From: SURF-43 sp964628985
Lineage (GTDB): Bacteria; Chloroflexota; Dehalococcoidia; UBA2979
Reading direction: 5' to 3'
Assembly: GCA_964628985.1 (NCBI GenBank)
Contig: CAZVNJ010000018.1
Location: 1-41,409, forward strand
Length of the DNA: 41,409 nucleotides
Both the position numbers and the translations under genes were made by a program. Below the pieces are notes generated by a model, which did no database searches, had not been told where the DNA came from, and saw only the letters and a list, made by a program, of their open reading frames with translations. This document shows, one piece after another, positions 7,869-15,314 of the stretch (its first letter is position 1; each line of letters starts with the position of its first letter).

Positions 7869-9056
7869 GTGACCCCGGACGGATTCCCGGTCGTCGGCAT
7901 CGTCGGCGCAGGGCAACTCGCGCGGATGACGTATCAGGCCGCCATTGCCCTCGGCGTGGGCGTCCGCGTCCTCGCGGAGCGGCCGGACGAGTCGGCCGCA
8001 CGTGTCTGCCCGCTCGTCGACCTTGGCTCACCCAATTCCCGCGCCGACCTCGAGGCGTTCGCTGCCCGCTGTGACGTCGTGACGCTCGACCACGAACTTG
8101 TCGATGACGACGCCCTCGAGGCCATCGAGGCGGCGGGCGGGGTCGTCCGTCCGGGCGCTGGGGCCCTGCGCTTCGCCAAGGACAAGCTCCATCAGCGCAC
8201 CGAGTTCGCGCGAGCAGGCCTCCCCGTCCCGCCGTTCGCAGACGTGCGCACCGTGCCTGACATCGAGGCCTTCGCGGCAGCGCACGGCTGGCCGGTCGTC
8301 GTGAAGGCGCAGCGCGGCGGCTACGACGGGCGCGGCGTCTGGATCATCGACGGCGCCGCCGGTGCCAGAGACCTCATCGCCGAGGCGGCTGCCCAGGGCA
8401 CCTCGTTGATGGTGGAGGCGTTCGTGCCGATCGAACGCGAACTCGCAGTGGTGGTCGCACGCCGCCCGGGCGGGGAATGCGCCGTATATCCAGTGGTCGA
8501 GACGGTTCAGCGCGATGGCATCTGCCACGAAGTGATCGCCCCGGCATCGATCGCCCCCTCCGTCGCGGAGGAGGCTCGGGAGATCGGGTTGCGGATCGCG
8601 GCACTGACGGGCGTCGTCGGCATCTGTGCGACCGAGCTCTTCCTGACGGACGGCCGCCTGCTCGTCAACGAAATCGCGACGCGACCGCACAACTCAGGGC
8701 ACTTCAGCATGGACGCCTGTGCCACTTCGCAATTCGAGAACCACCTGCGCGCCGTCCTCGACTGGCCGCTGGGCGCAACGGACCTGCTCGCCCCGCATGT
8801 GGTGATGGTCAACCTCCTGGGAGAGGACAGCGAGAGCATGGCGCCACGCATGCCGGCCGCCATCGCCCAGTCGGGGGGGATCCACCCGCACCTGTACGGC
8901 AAGGAGTTGCGGCGCGGCCGCAAGGTCGGACACGTCAACGCCTGGGGTGCGGACGTCGAGGAGACGCGAGCCCGTGCGATCCGCGCGGCGGCACTGCTCA
9001 CCGGACGCGCTCAGCCGGCCTCTGCCGGACCAACCACCGCAGGGAGGCCGTCATGA
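7869..9056 (+). CDS. purK: N5-carboxyaminoimidazole ribonucleotide synthase
   Basis: The protein has 395 residues from GTG at 7869, preceded by GGAGGAG. PurK uses ATP and bicarbonate to carboxylate AIR to N5-CAIR in purine synthesis. Evidence is the N-terminal IVGAGQLARM dinucleotide-like motif, the ATP-grasp segments KAQRGGYDGRGVW and ELAVVVAR, and the metal/phosphate signature NEIATRPHNSGHF. The C-terminal GKELRRGRKVGHVN is typical. Length is normal. The stop overlaps the purE start by four bases (ATGA), so the two are translationally coupled. Confidence 0.97.
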   Translation: MTPDGFPVVGIVGAGQLARMTYQAAIALGVGVRVLAERPDESAARVCPLVDLGSPNSRADLEAFAARCDVVTLDHELVDDDALEAIEAAGGVVRPGAGALRFAKDKLHQRTEFARAGLPVPPFADVRTVPDIEAFAAAHGWPVVVKAQRGGYDGRGVWIIDGAAGARDLIAEAAAQGTSLMVEAFVPIERELAVVVARRPGGECAVYPVVETVQRDGICHEVIAPASIAPSVAEEAREIGLRIAALTGVVGICATELFLTDGRLLVNEIATRPHNSGHFSMDACATSQFENHLRAVLDWPLGATDLLAPHVVMVNLLGEDSESMAPRMPAAIAQSGGIHPHLYGKELRRGRKVGHVNAWGADVEETRARAIRAAALLTGRAQPASAGPTTAGRPS

Positions 9057-9565
9057 CCCCAGCCGCACCGCCGCTCGTCGGGATCATCATGGGCAGCGAC
9101 TCGGACCTGCCCACGATGCATGCTGCCGTCGACGCTCTCACCGAATTCGGTGTCCCCCACGAGGTGCGTGTGATCTCGGCGCACCGCACGCCGCTGGCGA
9201 TGGTCGAGTACGCGCAAGGCGCCGCCGCACGCGGACTGAAAGTGATCATCGCGGGAGCGGGAGGCGCCGCCCACCTGCCCGGGATGACCGCTTCGCTCAC
9301 GACGCTGCCGGTGATCGGGGTGCCAGTGCCGCTGTCCACGCTCGACGGTCTCGACTCTCTCCTCTCGATCGTCCAGATGCCGGCGGGCATCCCCGTGGCG
9401 ACCGTGGCGATCGGGAACGCCCGGAACGCCGGGCTGCTCGCCGTGCGCATGCTGGCCGCGCACGACACGACGCTGGCCTCAAAGGTTGCCGCCGCGCAGG
9501 CGGCGCTGGCCGCGACCGTCGCTGAGAAGGACGCAAAGGTGCGCGCAGAGTTCGCGCAGGACTAG
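9053..9565 (+). CDS. purE: N5-CAIR mutase
   Basis: The protein has 170 residues; the ATG overlaps the purK stop and follows AGGGAGG. PurE converts N5-CAIR to CAIR, the step after PurK. The signatures MGSDSDLPTM, SAHRTP and AGAGGAAHLPGM define the class I PurE active site, and the presence of purK supports the class I mutase reaction. A coiled-coil-like Ala/Lys-rich tail follows. A gene for a c-di-AMP receptor starts 29 bases downstream in the same direction. Confidence 0.97.
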   Translation: MTPAAPPLVGIIMGSDSDLPTMHAAVDALTEFGVPHEVRVISAHRTPLAMVEYAQGAAARGLKVIIAGAGGAAHLPGMTASLTTLPVIGVPVPLSTLDGLDSLLSIVQMPAGIPVATVAIGNARNAGLLAVRMLAAHDTTLASKVAAAQAALAATVAEKDAKVRAEFAQD

Positions 9566-9594
9566 GGTTCCCCCAGGACCGATCGAGGAGGCCC

Positions 9595-9957
9595 ATGGTG
9601 ACCACACCCACGAACGCTGAGCGGAACAAACTCTGCATCATCATCGTGCCAGACGGCGACGGTGACCGGCTCGTCCTGGCCCTGTCGAAGATGGGCGTTG
9701 GAGCCACACGCGTGGGATCGTCGGGCGGGTTCCTCCGCCGGGGCTCGGCCACCGTCTTCAGCGCGATTCCGGAGTCGGGCGTCCCCGAGTTGACCTCGCT
9801 CCTGCATCGAGAGTTCCCGGAGGTCGTCGAGCCGATGTCGCTCGCTAGCCTTCCGTTCACGGACGAACTTGAGATGCCCAACGCTGCCACAGTCGACGTC
9901 CGCGTGGGCGGGGCAGTGCTGTTCGTGGTGGCGATGGAGCGGATGGAGCGCGTCTAG
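9595..9957 (+). CDS. PII-like cyclic di-AMP receptor (PstA/DarA, DUF970 family)
   Basis: The protein has 120 residues; the ATG follows GAGGAGG. It opens with LCIIIVPDGDGDRLVLALSK, and the conserved VGSSGGFLRRGSATVF stretch is the signature of the PstA/DarA family, trimeric PII-like proteins that bind c-di-AMP at subunit interfaces. The C-terminal VRVGGAVLFVV strand completes the ferredoxin-like fold. The output of these receptors is largely unknown. It follows purE closely and converges with the carboxypeptidase gene (22-base gap). It lies near a c-di-AMP riboswitch at 13921-14053. No diadenylate cyclase is in the window. Confidence 0.92.
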   Translation: MVTTPTNAERNKLCIIIVPDGDGDRLVLALSKMGVGATRVGSSGGFLRRGSATVFSAIPESGVPELTSLLHREFPEVVEPMSLASLPFTDELEMPNAATVDVRVGGAVLFVVAMERMERV

Positions 9958-9979
9958 CCGGTCGCCCCGCCCGATGCGA

Positions 9980-11542
9980 TTACCACTGGTAGTTTTGGAA
10001 CGCCCAGTCGAGCAGCGCGACCGCGCTCTCCTCCCGGTTGGGGTCATTCAGCAGCACCACGAATACACGGTTCCCACCGCGCACGGCGGAGACCACGATT
10101 GTCCGTCCGGCCTCGTCCGTGAATCCAGTCTTCACACCGTCTGTACCGGGGTATCGACTGAGCAGCGAGTTGGTGTTGTACAGCGAGAGCGTCCGCGTGC
10201 CGCTGGTGGTCCGGATGGGCGTCCCAACCACCTCGCGGAACAGAGGCAGCGTCATGCCGTAGCGCGCCATCATGGCAAGGTCGTATGCGGTGCTTCGGTG
10301 TTGTGGTGACCCCAGGCCATGCGGGTCCGTAAACGTCGTGCCGGAGAGGCCAAGGCGCCTCACCAGCGTATTCATCTGCTTCACGAAGGCGGCCTCGGAG
10401 CCGGCCTCGTACTTGGCGATAGCGATCGCGGCGTCATTCCCCGAGGGCAGCATGAGCCCGTACAGCAGGTCGCGCATGCTATAGCAGTCGCCGGGCCGCA
10501 AGCCCATGATCGAACTCTGGTCAGTCGCGGCCATCCGGGGACCGTCCACGTCCACGGTGACTCCGGAGGACATCTCCGTGCCCTCGACGGCGAGGATCGC
10601 CGTCGCGATCTTCGTCAGGCTGGCAGGCGCCCGAGGCGTCATCCCGTTCTTCTCGTACAACACCGCCCCGGAGGTGCCGTCCAGCACCACGGCCGCGGCC
10701 GCGCCGATCTGAGGGGCCGGCTTCAGGCCGATCTTCCTCGGCGGGTTCGCCTGCGTGATCGCGGGGGCGATCACCGTGACCTGTGAGCCGGTCGCGGCGC
10801 AGATCAGCATCATCGCTGTCCCTGGCGGGATCCGGCCGCCGGAGAAGACGCTGGCCCACTCCTCGTTCACAAAGTCTGGCGCACCTACCAGGTAGGAGAC
10901 CAAGCCGCCCCCGGCGCGGTTCGCGTAGACGGCCGTGATCCGGCAACCCTGAGACTCGCTCGCCGTGCTGAGCGCGTTCATCGTGCCACCGCCCCAGAGG
11001 ACCAGGTTCACGCCCACCGGCGCGAGTGTGGTGTTCAGACCGGGACGGACGGGCAGGGCCGTGTTCACACAGGCCGCGGTGCCGGCTGCGCTGCTCGACC
11101 CCGAGGGCGTCACGGGCGTGGGGGCAGCGCCGCTGTACGGACCGAGGTACACGTCCGCCACCCAGCCCGTGTACCCGCTGGCCGTCACGAGTTGCCATCG
11201 ATAGCCGTCTGCGTCCTGGGTTGCCGGGAGGACCGTCGCCACACTCCCGCTGGGGACACACGCCAGCGGGGTGCCGGACAGCGAGGCGCTGGGACGCACA
11301 CGCAGGCAATCCCCCTCGGCCTGCACAATCGCGAGCGATCCCGGTGGGAGGGGGTCACGGGAGGCAGTGACCAGGCCTGCGACAGCACTGCTATCCGGGC
11401 CTGCCGCGGAGGCGGGGACGAATGGAAGCAGCAACCCAGCGATGAGCGCGAGCAGGGAGATCAGCGCTGCGTGTGGATGGGTGGCCATGCGCGCGTGCGA
11501 CGCCGACCGGCGCCGCGACGATGGCGTCGCGATGAGGTTCAC
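9980..11542 (-). CDS. D-alanyl-D-alanine carboxypeptidase (peptidase S11) with SH3b domain
   Basis: The protein has 520 residues from GTG at 11542, chosen for GGAG 6 bases upstream; ATG at 11488 is an alternative. A basic start (SSRRRSASHAR) and hydrophobic core (about 23-48, ending PASAAG) form a signal peptide. An SH3b domain (about 69-135, CLRVRPSASLSG...GWVADVYLG) is followed by an unassigned domain (about 158-260). The S11 penicillin-binding domain has SLTK (308-311), SGN (367-369) and KTG (471-473). It trims terminal D-Ala from peptidoglycan stem peptides. An open frame extending to 11800 looks spurious. A TATTCT at 11572-11577 on this strand is a possible -10. Confidence 0.93.
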   Translation of the reverse strand: MNLIATPSSRRRSASHARMATHPHAALISLLALIAGLLLPFVPASAAGPDSSAVAGLVTASRDPLPPGSLAIVQAEGDCLRVRPSASLSGTPLACVPSGSVATVLPATQDADGYRWQLVTASGYTGWVADVYLGPYSGAAPTPVTPSGSSSAAGTAACVNTALPVRPGLNTTLAPVGVNLVLWGGGTMNALSTASESQGCRITAVYANRAGGGLVSYLVGAPDFVNEEWASVFSGGRIPPGTAMMLICAATGSQVTVIAPAITQANPPRKIGLKPAPQIGAAAAVVLDGTSGAVLYEKNGMTPRAPASLTKIATAILAVEGTEMSSGVTVDVDGPRMAATDQSSIMGLRPGDCYSMRDLLYGLMLPSGNDAAIAIAKYEAGSEAAFVKQMNTLVRRLGLSGTTFTDPHGLGSPQHRSTAYDLAMMARYGMTLPLFREVVGTPIRTTSGTRTLSLYNTNSLLSRYPGTDGVKTGFTDEAGRTIVVSAVRGGNRVFVVLLNDPNREESAVALLDWAFQNYQW

Positions 11543-11571
11543 GTCGGACTCCGCCCCCACCGCCTGCGCGA

Positions 11572-11577
11572 AGAATA
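11572..11577 (-). promoter_or_regulatory. Candidate -10 element (TATTCT) for the carboxypeptidase
   Basis: On the minus strand TATTCT lies 29 bases before the GTG at 11542. It suggests the carboxypeptidase has its own promoter, separate from the glycosyltransferase-cupin unit. No clear -35 is seen. Confidence 0.25.
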
Positions 11578-11722
11578 ACTCGGGAGTCCGAGGGAGTGAA
11601 GATGGCCGCGCGTACAAATCTATTCCGCAGTGCTCGTGGCACAGGGATAGCGGCTCGATGGTGGTCGCTCGATGGGCGATCGGCTCGAATCGATGCGCGC
11701 AGCGGCGAGACGACGAGACGAC

Positions 11723-11750
11723 GAGAGGCCCGCCAAGTGGCGGGCCTCTC
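11723..11750 (-). terminator. Strong hairpin ending the glycosyltransferase-cupin operon
   Basis: A perfect 12-bp stem (GAGAGGCCCGCC with GGCGGGCCTCTC) closes a four-base loop, 30 bases after the cupin stop. There is no clear T run on either side, so it may act as a terminator, a processing site or a 3' stabiliser. The 238-base gap (11543-11780) also holds GAGACGAC direct repeats (about 11707-11722). Confidence 0.65.
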
Positions 11751-11780
11751 TGATCAAGCGCCGGGGTTGCGGGAGGCCGC

Positions 11781-12095
11781 CTAGCGGCGCGGCCCCTCAA
11801 AGACGCACGTGAAGGTCACCCCCCGGTCGGTGGCCACACGGTGGTGCACTCCGCCCGGGATCACGTAGCGCGCCCCGGGGATCAGCGGGTGCCCCCCATC
11901 GTGATCGAGGTACAGCGTGCCTTCCCCCGCGTTGCAGAGGTAGACCTCGGGCCAGGGGTGAGCGTGCCCCTTCGTGCTCTGCGCCGGGTGGAGCACTGTC
12001 TCGGAGATGGTGGTATCGCCCAGCGTCATATCGCGAATGAGGTAGCGGTGGTCGTCCGCCATCGTGCGCCATTCAAGTTGGGTCAGTGTGGTCAC
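11781..12095 (-). CDS. Small cupin-domain protein
   Basis: The protein has 104 residues from GTG at 12095, with GGAGG 7 bases upstream; the GTG overlaps the glycosyltransferase stop (GTGA), so it is translationally coupled to it. The single cupin barrel shows HAHPWPE (metal motif 1, HxH-x3-E) and PGGVHHRV (motif 2 His). Members include sugar epimerases and isomerases, dioxygenases and ligand sensors. The tight coupling to a glycosyltransferase favours work on a sugar or sugar nucleotide, or sensing one, but this is inference. The longer frame back to 12344 is a shadow of the upstream gene. Confidence 0.85.
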   Translation of the reverse strand: MTTLTQLEWRTMADDHRYLIRDMTLGDTTISETVLHPAQSTKGHAHPWPEVYLCNAGEGTLYLDHDGGHPLIPGARYVIPGGVHHRVATDRGVTFTCVFEGPRR

Positions 12096-13891
12096 GGGCG
12101 GGCCTCCAGGGCAACGGGCTCCGCGGCCATCCGCGGGGTGAGGACGGGACGATGTGGTTCGGCAGCGTGGGCTGCCTCGGCGGCATTCGCCAGCATCTGG
12201 CGAGTGCCCTTCTCGGCGACCTTGTAGATGAGCCCTCGGCCGGCCGCGAGCCGGATCTGGGCGTGAAGGGCCGGCATGCTCGCCCAGAAGAAGGTGATGA
12301 ACCCCATGGCTGGCCACATGGCGTACTGGCGGACGAGGCCCCATCCGCTGACCCAGTGCGGCCGCGGCGGGCGAGTGCGCGTCTCAAAGACAATGAGGGC
12401 AATCAGCGGGACCAGGCAGATCGCGATAAGCAGGCCGTTGAAGTTCAGCCACATGCTCGGCTCAACCAGCCCGGTCTTGTCGAACGCAAGCCACTTCTCG
12501 ACGTGGAACGCGTTCTCTGGGTGCCAGCCCGGGCCGGGAATGTTGAACGCCTTGTGCGTCCACCAGAGGGGCATCGAGGCGCCAAACGTGCCTGACATTT
12601 TCGCAGGCACGAGGATGCCGAGCGTCACGATGTACCACTGGCCGACCCAGAAGACGTGCGTCTTCGTGAGCGCTAGCGCCAGAAGCAGCCGGCGCGTGAT
12701 CGAGAGTGGCCCGCGGCGGTAGACGGCGTTCCACGCGTACGTGATGTCGCTCGCCCCCCAGGCATGGCGCTTCGCCTGCTCGTAGTGCGCCTTCAGGGTG
12801 GCCTTCGTGCCCCCGGGTGCGAGGACGCAGTCATTCCCCAGCGGAATGTACACCGGCTCCACGTGCACGCGGTCGCCAAGGCTGAAGCACGCCTTGAGGT
12901 AAACGTGCCAGTCCTCTGGGATCACTTCCTCGTCCCAGTAGTCAATCTCGTGGAGCATCGACCACGAGAGCGAGTAGCAGGAGGTGGGGAATTTCACCGA
13001 GAAGGGGAGCACCAAGTTCGCGGTCCGGTTAATCCCGGACAGGCCATCCGGGATCCGCAGCGGCGCGGGGATGTCCCAGATGTTGTTGGAGTTGAAGATG
13101 GTCGGCTGCCAGAACGTCCGGTATCGGTCCCGGGCGGTCAGGAACATGTAGTTGAGGGCCACAAAATGGCGGGGGTGGAACACAGCGTCCGCGTCACACG
13201 AGGTGATCGTGTAGCGGCTGATGTCCTCACCGTCCTGCTCAATCAGGCGCTTGTGCGCCTCGCGGGCAGCCCATGCCTCGTTGGAACCCTTCCCCGCTAG
13301 CTCGCCGGGAATCCCCGCTGGGTGGAACGTGGCGAACATGCCTGCGAACGCGCCCTGGAACTGTGCGGTCAGCCGCGCAGCCTTTCCGGGTGCCTCTGCC
13401 TCGCGCGCCTCCATCGCCAGGATGACGACCACCTGGCCGGCATTGGCCTGCATGGCGAGCGACCGAAGCGTGCGGGCCAGTCCTTCCTCGTGCTCCTTGT
13501 AGTTGGGGACGATGACGATGTGACGCGGCCAGTCCCAGGCAGCGGCTTCGGGGCGGGAGCGCGCCCACGCCGCGTACTTACCGTGCCAGTCAGTTGCGGT
13601 CCACTCGCGAATCCGGCGCAGCCCGACGAAGACGGCGACACCGACCGAGTACGAGCGGATCACCCAGTAGATAAAGAAGACGGTCAAGGCCACGGCCAAG
13701 ATCGCCGCTGTCGTCTCACCCCAGGGCGCCCAGAAGACGGACGACGCCATTGAGACGGAGAGGATCAGGGGGATGGCATCGCCGACTCGCCACCAGAAGC
13801 GGGAATCGGGCCCCAGCGGGGGCACCGTCGTTGTCCGGGCTTGACCACCTAGGACGCGCGGTCGCGTCCCCAGTGCCGAGAGACTAATCAA
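12092..13891 (-). CDS. Membrane glycosyltransferase, family 2-like
   Basis: The protein has 599 residues from TTG at 13891, which has GGAGAGGG 8 bases upstream; GTG at 13825 is an alternative. Two N-terminal membrane segments (about 38-56, 61-80) precede a cytosolic GT-A domain with VIVPNYKE at about 127, the DxD in SCDADAVF (233-235), the ED pair in PEDWHVYLKA (326-327) and QAKRHAWG (372-379), which replaces QxxRW. Three or more C-terminal segments follow (about 401-430, 483-503, 520-545). This is the layout of processive or semi-processive GT2 enzymes that make and export beta-glycans. The donor and product are unknown. It lies directly downstream of a c-di-AMP riboswitch and is coupled to a cupin gene. 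Confidence 0.88.
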   Translation of the reverse strand: MISLSALGTRPRVLGGQARTTTVPPLGPDSRFWWRVGDAIPLILSVSMASSVFWAPWGETTAAILAVALTVFFIYWVIRSYSVGVAVFVGLRRIREWTATDWHGKYAAWARSRPEAAAWDWPRHIVIVPNYKEHEEGLARTLRSLAMQANAGQVVVILAMEAREAEAPGKAARLTAQFQGAFAGMFATFHPAGIPGELAGKGSNEAWAAREAHKRLIEQDGEDISRYTITSCDADAVFHPRHFVALNYMFLTARDRYRTFWQPTIFNSNNIWDIPAPLRIPDGLSGINRTANLVLPFSVKFPTSCYSLSWSMLHEIDYWDEEVIPEDWHVYLKACFSLGDRVHVEPVYIPLGNDCVLAPGGTKATLKAHYEQAKRHAWGASDITYAWNAVYRRGPLSITRRLLLALALTKTHVFWVGQWYIVTLGILVPAKMSGTFGASMPLWWTHKAFNIPGPGWHPENAFHVEKWLAFDKTGLVEPSMWLNFNGLLIAICLVPLIALIVFETRTRPPRPHWVSGWGLVRQYAMWPAMGFITFFWASMPALHAQIRLAAGRGLIYKVAEKGTRQMLANAAEAAHAAEPHRPVLTPRMAAEPVALEARP

Positions 13892-13895
13892 TGGC

Positions 13896-13915
13896 GGAAC
13901 CCTCTCCGGGGTTCC
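13896..13915 (-). promoter_or_regulatory. Hairpin presenting the glycosyltransferase ribosome-binding site
   Basis: On the minus strand GGAACCC-CGGAGA-GGGTTCC forms a perfect 7-bp stem. The Shine-Dalgarno core (GGAGA) lies in the six-base loop and the stem ends 4 bases before the TTG. It starts 5 bases after the 3' end of the riboswitch aptamer, so it is a likely part of the expression platform. An AAGGAGG (13914-13920) overlaps its 5' arm. Confidence 0.6.
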
Positions 13916-13920
13916 TCCTT

Positions 13921-14053
13921 ACGCCGACGAGGTGAGCTGACGGGCTACGGGTGGAGGTCCCGCACTGCCGTCCCCGGTTGCCCGGCTTCGACCGTTACGC
14001 CCCAGAAGTTGGTTCCCCCGTATCCGGACACCCATGCGTCCGAATTTTGGCGT
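13921..14053 (-). promoter_or_regulatory. Cyclic di-AMP riboswitch (ydaO/yuaA leader)
   Basis: The 133-nt minus-strand RNA matches the ydaO-yuaA consensus as I know it. P1 is closed by ACGCC (14049-14053) and GGCGT (13921-13925). The first conserved half is TACGGGGGAACC then TGGGGCGTAAC, against UACGGAGGAACC and GGGGUUAAUC in known members. The second half is GCCCGTCAGCTCACCTCG, against CCCGACAGCUAACUCCG. It is followed at once by the RBS hairpin and TTG of the glycosyltransferase. Such riboswitches mostly lower expression when c-di-AMP is high and commonly control envelope and osmotic genes. TATTCT at 14116-14121 (minus) is a possible -10. Confidence 0.85.
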
Positions 14054-14196
14054 CTGCTTCAAACACTGTGAGGATCGTGCCCGCTTCGGAGCCGCAGCGC
14101 AACTGCAACGTTCACAGAATAGAACATACGGTCTGTTTGCCACAGGCGAGAGAGGCACTTTCGAATCTGAGCCACTTGCACCACGCGATGAGTTTG

Positions 14197-15117
14197 TTAG
14201 CGGATCCCACTGTCGAGGGCGATGTCGACCGTCGTCCACGTCGAGGCATGCACGTCGAATTTCCGGGTGCCGGCATGCGGGAGTCGAGCCGGTGACGGGG
14301 AATACGGCCCGATTTCGTAGCGCCCGGGTGGGAGCGGGACCATGTATGCGCCGGCCTCGGTGGACTCGGCCCGCGCGAACACGAGTCCTGAGGAATCCCA
14401 GACCACCAGCGCGGCCCGGTAGGGCTGGTCCGGACAAGGCTGGTCTGCCCGGACGACAGGGCACATGGGGCCAAGGGTGACCTGCCCCCTCACCCCGGAC
14501 AGCGCGGCCGGCGCCGCGGACGAGACCACAACCCTCAGGTGAACGGCATAGTCCGAGGGCAGCGGCGTGCCGGCATAGCGAGGCGGGTCGATCCCCTGGG
14601 CATCGATCGACAGGTCACCAAGGAGCCCTGAGCCTCGGTCGCCGGGGCCCAGCGCGAGGGTCAGCGCCGCCACTCGGCCGTCCGTGTGCTCCCCCAGAAG
14701 GCGCACCGTCACCTGGCCAGCCCAGATGCACTGGGCGTCCACCGGACAGCGGCTGTCCTCCAGCACCTGCGCGAACTGGATGCTCCAGCCGGTGTCCGCA
14801 ATCGCCGCACGCTCGCCAAGCCCGATGGTCACCACCACTCCGGGCTGGATCACGGAATCCACACCGCGTCCCGGTGTCGGCGTGATCGCCGGTACCGCGG
14901 GAGCCTCGCGCAGAGGGACGCTCCCCGCCGGAGTGGGCGACGGCTCGCTGACCTCGGTGGTGGTGGTCGGCAGCACCAGCGGCGAGGCAGTCGATGCCGG
15001 ATCGGGAGCCGGCGGAGCGGGCGGTTGGGTGTTAACGCAGCCGGCCGCCAGCAACACAGCTGCAGCGAGGCCGAGCATCGGGAACATCGCCGTGCGGGAG
15101 GGGCGCGCGCGTCTCAT
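14197..15117 (-). CDS. Secreted lipoprotein with C-terminal prealbumin-like domain
   Basis: The protein has 306 residues from ATG at 15117; the open frame extends back to 15195 but its first codons overlap the tRNA 3' end. A basic start and hydrophobic stretch end in the lipobox LLAAGC. A Pro/Thr/Ser-rich linker follows. A middle domain holds LEDSRCPVDAQCIWAGQVTV, a Cys-rich motif I recognise from bacterial lipoproteins of unknown role. The C-terminal part (GQVTLGPMCPVVR, then GAYMVPLPPGRYEIGPYSP) resembles the carboxypeptidase-regulatory or transthyretin-like fold. It is probably surface-anchored. It lies 77 bases downstream of tRNA-Arg in the same direction and could share its promoter. Its RBS is weak. 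Confidence 0.82.
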   Translation of the reverse strand: MRRARPSRTAMFPMLGLAAAVLLAAGCVNTQPPAPPAPDPASTASPLVLPTTTTEVSEPSPTPAGSVPLREAPAVPAITPTPGRGVDSVIQPGVVVTIGLGERAAIADTGWSIQFAQVLEDSRCPVDAQCIWAGQVTVRLLGEHTDGRVAALTLALGPGDRGSGLLGDLSIDAQGIDPPRYAGTPLPSDYAVHLRVVVSSAAPAALSGVRGQVTLGPMCPVVRADQPCPDQPYRAALVVWDSSGLVFARAESTEAGAYMVPLPPGRYEIGPYSPSPARLPHAGTRKFDVHASTWTTVDIALDSGIR

Positions 15118-15194
15118 GTACTGAGAACGTCGGCCTGCCTCCAGCCGTTCCTTCGACGCACGAGGCAGGGGCAAGACGGCACGGATCGGGTGCA

Positions 15195-15270
15195 TGGTGC
15201 GCCGGGAGGGATTCGAACCCCCGACCGATAGTTCCGAAGACTATTGCTCTATCCCCTGAGCTACCGGCGC
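15195..15270 (-). tRNA. tRNA-Arg (anticodon TCG), CCA encoded
   Basis: The minus strand folds into a full cloverleaf. The acceptor stem is GCGCCGG/CCGGCGC (7 bp). The D arm is GCTC...GAGC. The anticodon arm is ATAGT-CTTCGGA-ACTAT, giving anticodon TCG (codon CGA). The T arm has the invariant GTTCGAAT. The variable loop is CGGTC. The body is 73 nt (15198-15270) with discriminator A, followed by a templated CCA (15195-15197). Confidence 0.97.
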
Positions 15271-15278
15271 ATGGCGCC

Positions 15279-15284
15279 AGTTTA
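15279..15284 (-). promoter_or_regulatory. Candidate -10 element of tRNA-Arg
   Basis: On the minus strand TAAACT lies 8 bases before the mature tRNA 5' end, within the 44-base gap shared with the divergent TPR gene. No clear -35 is seen. Confidence 0.4.
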
Positions 15285-15302
15285 GCCGTCCCGGCCCTTG
15301 CG

Positions 15303-15308
15303 TATCAT
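15303..15308 (+). promoter_or_regulatory. Candidate -10 element of the TPR gene (leaderless)
   Basis: TATCAT ends 6 bases before the ATG at 15315, so transcription would start at or next to the start codon. There is no Shine-Dalgarno sequence, which fits a leaderless mRNA. A TTTAGC at 15281-15286 is a poor -35 candidate. Confidence 0.45.
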
Positions 15309-15314
15309 CGAAGC

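Noticed and set aside
11543..11800. N-terminal extension of the carboxypeptidase frame to 11800
   Set aside because: It lacks protein-like features, spans a 12-bp hairpin and overlaps the cupin end; the RBS supports GTG at 11542.
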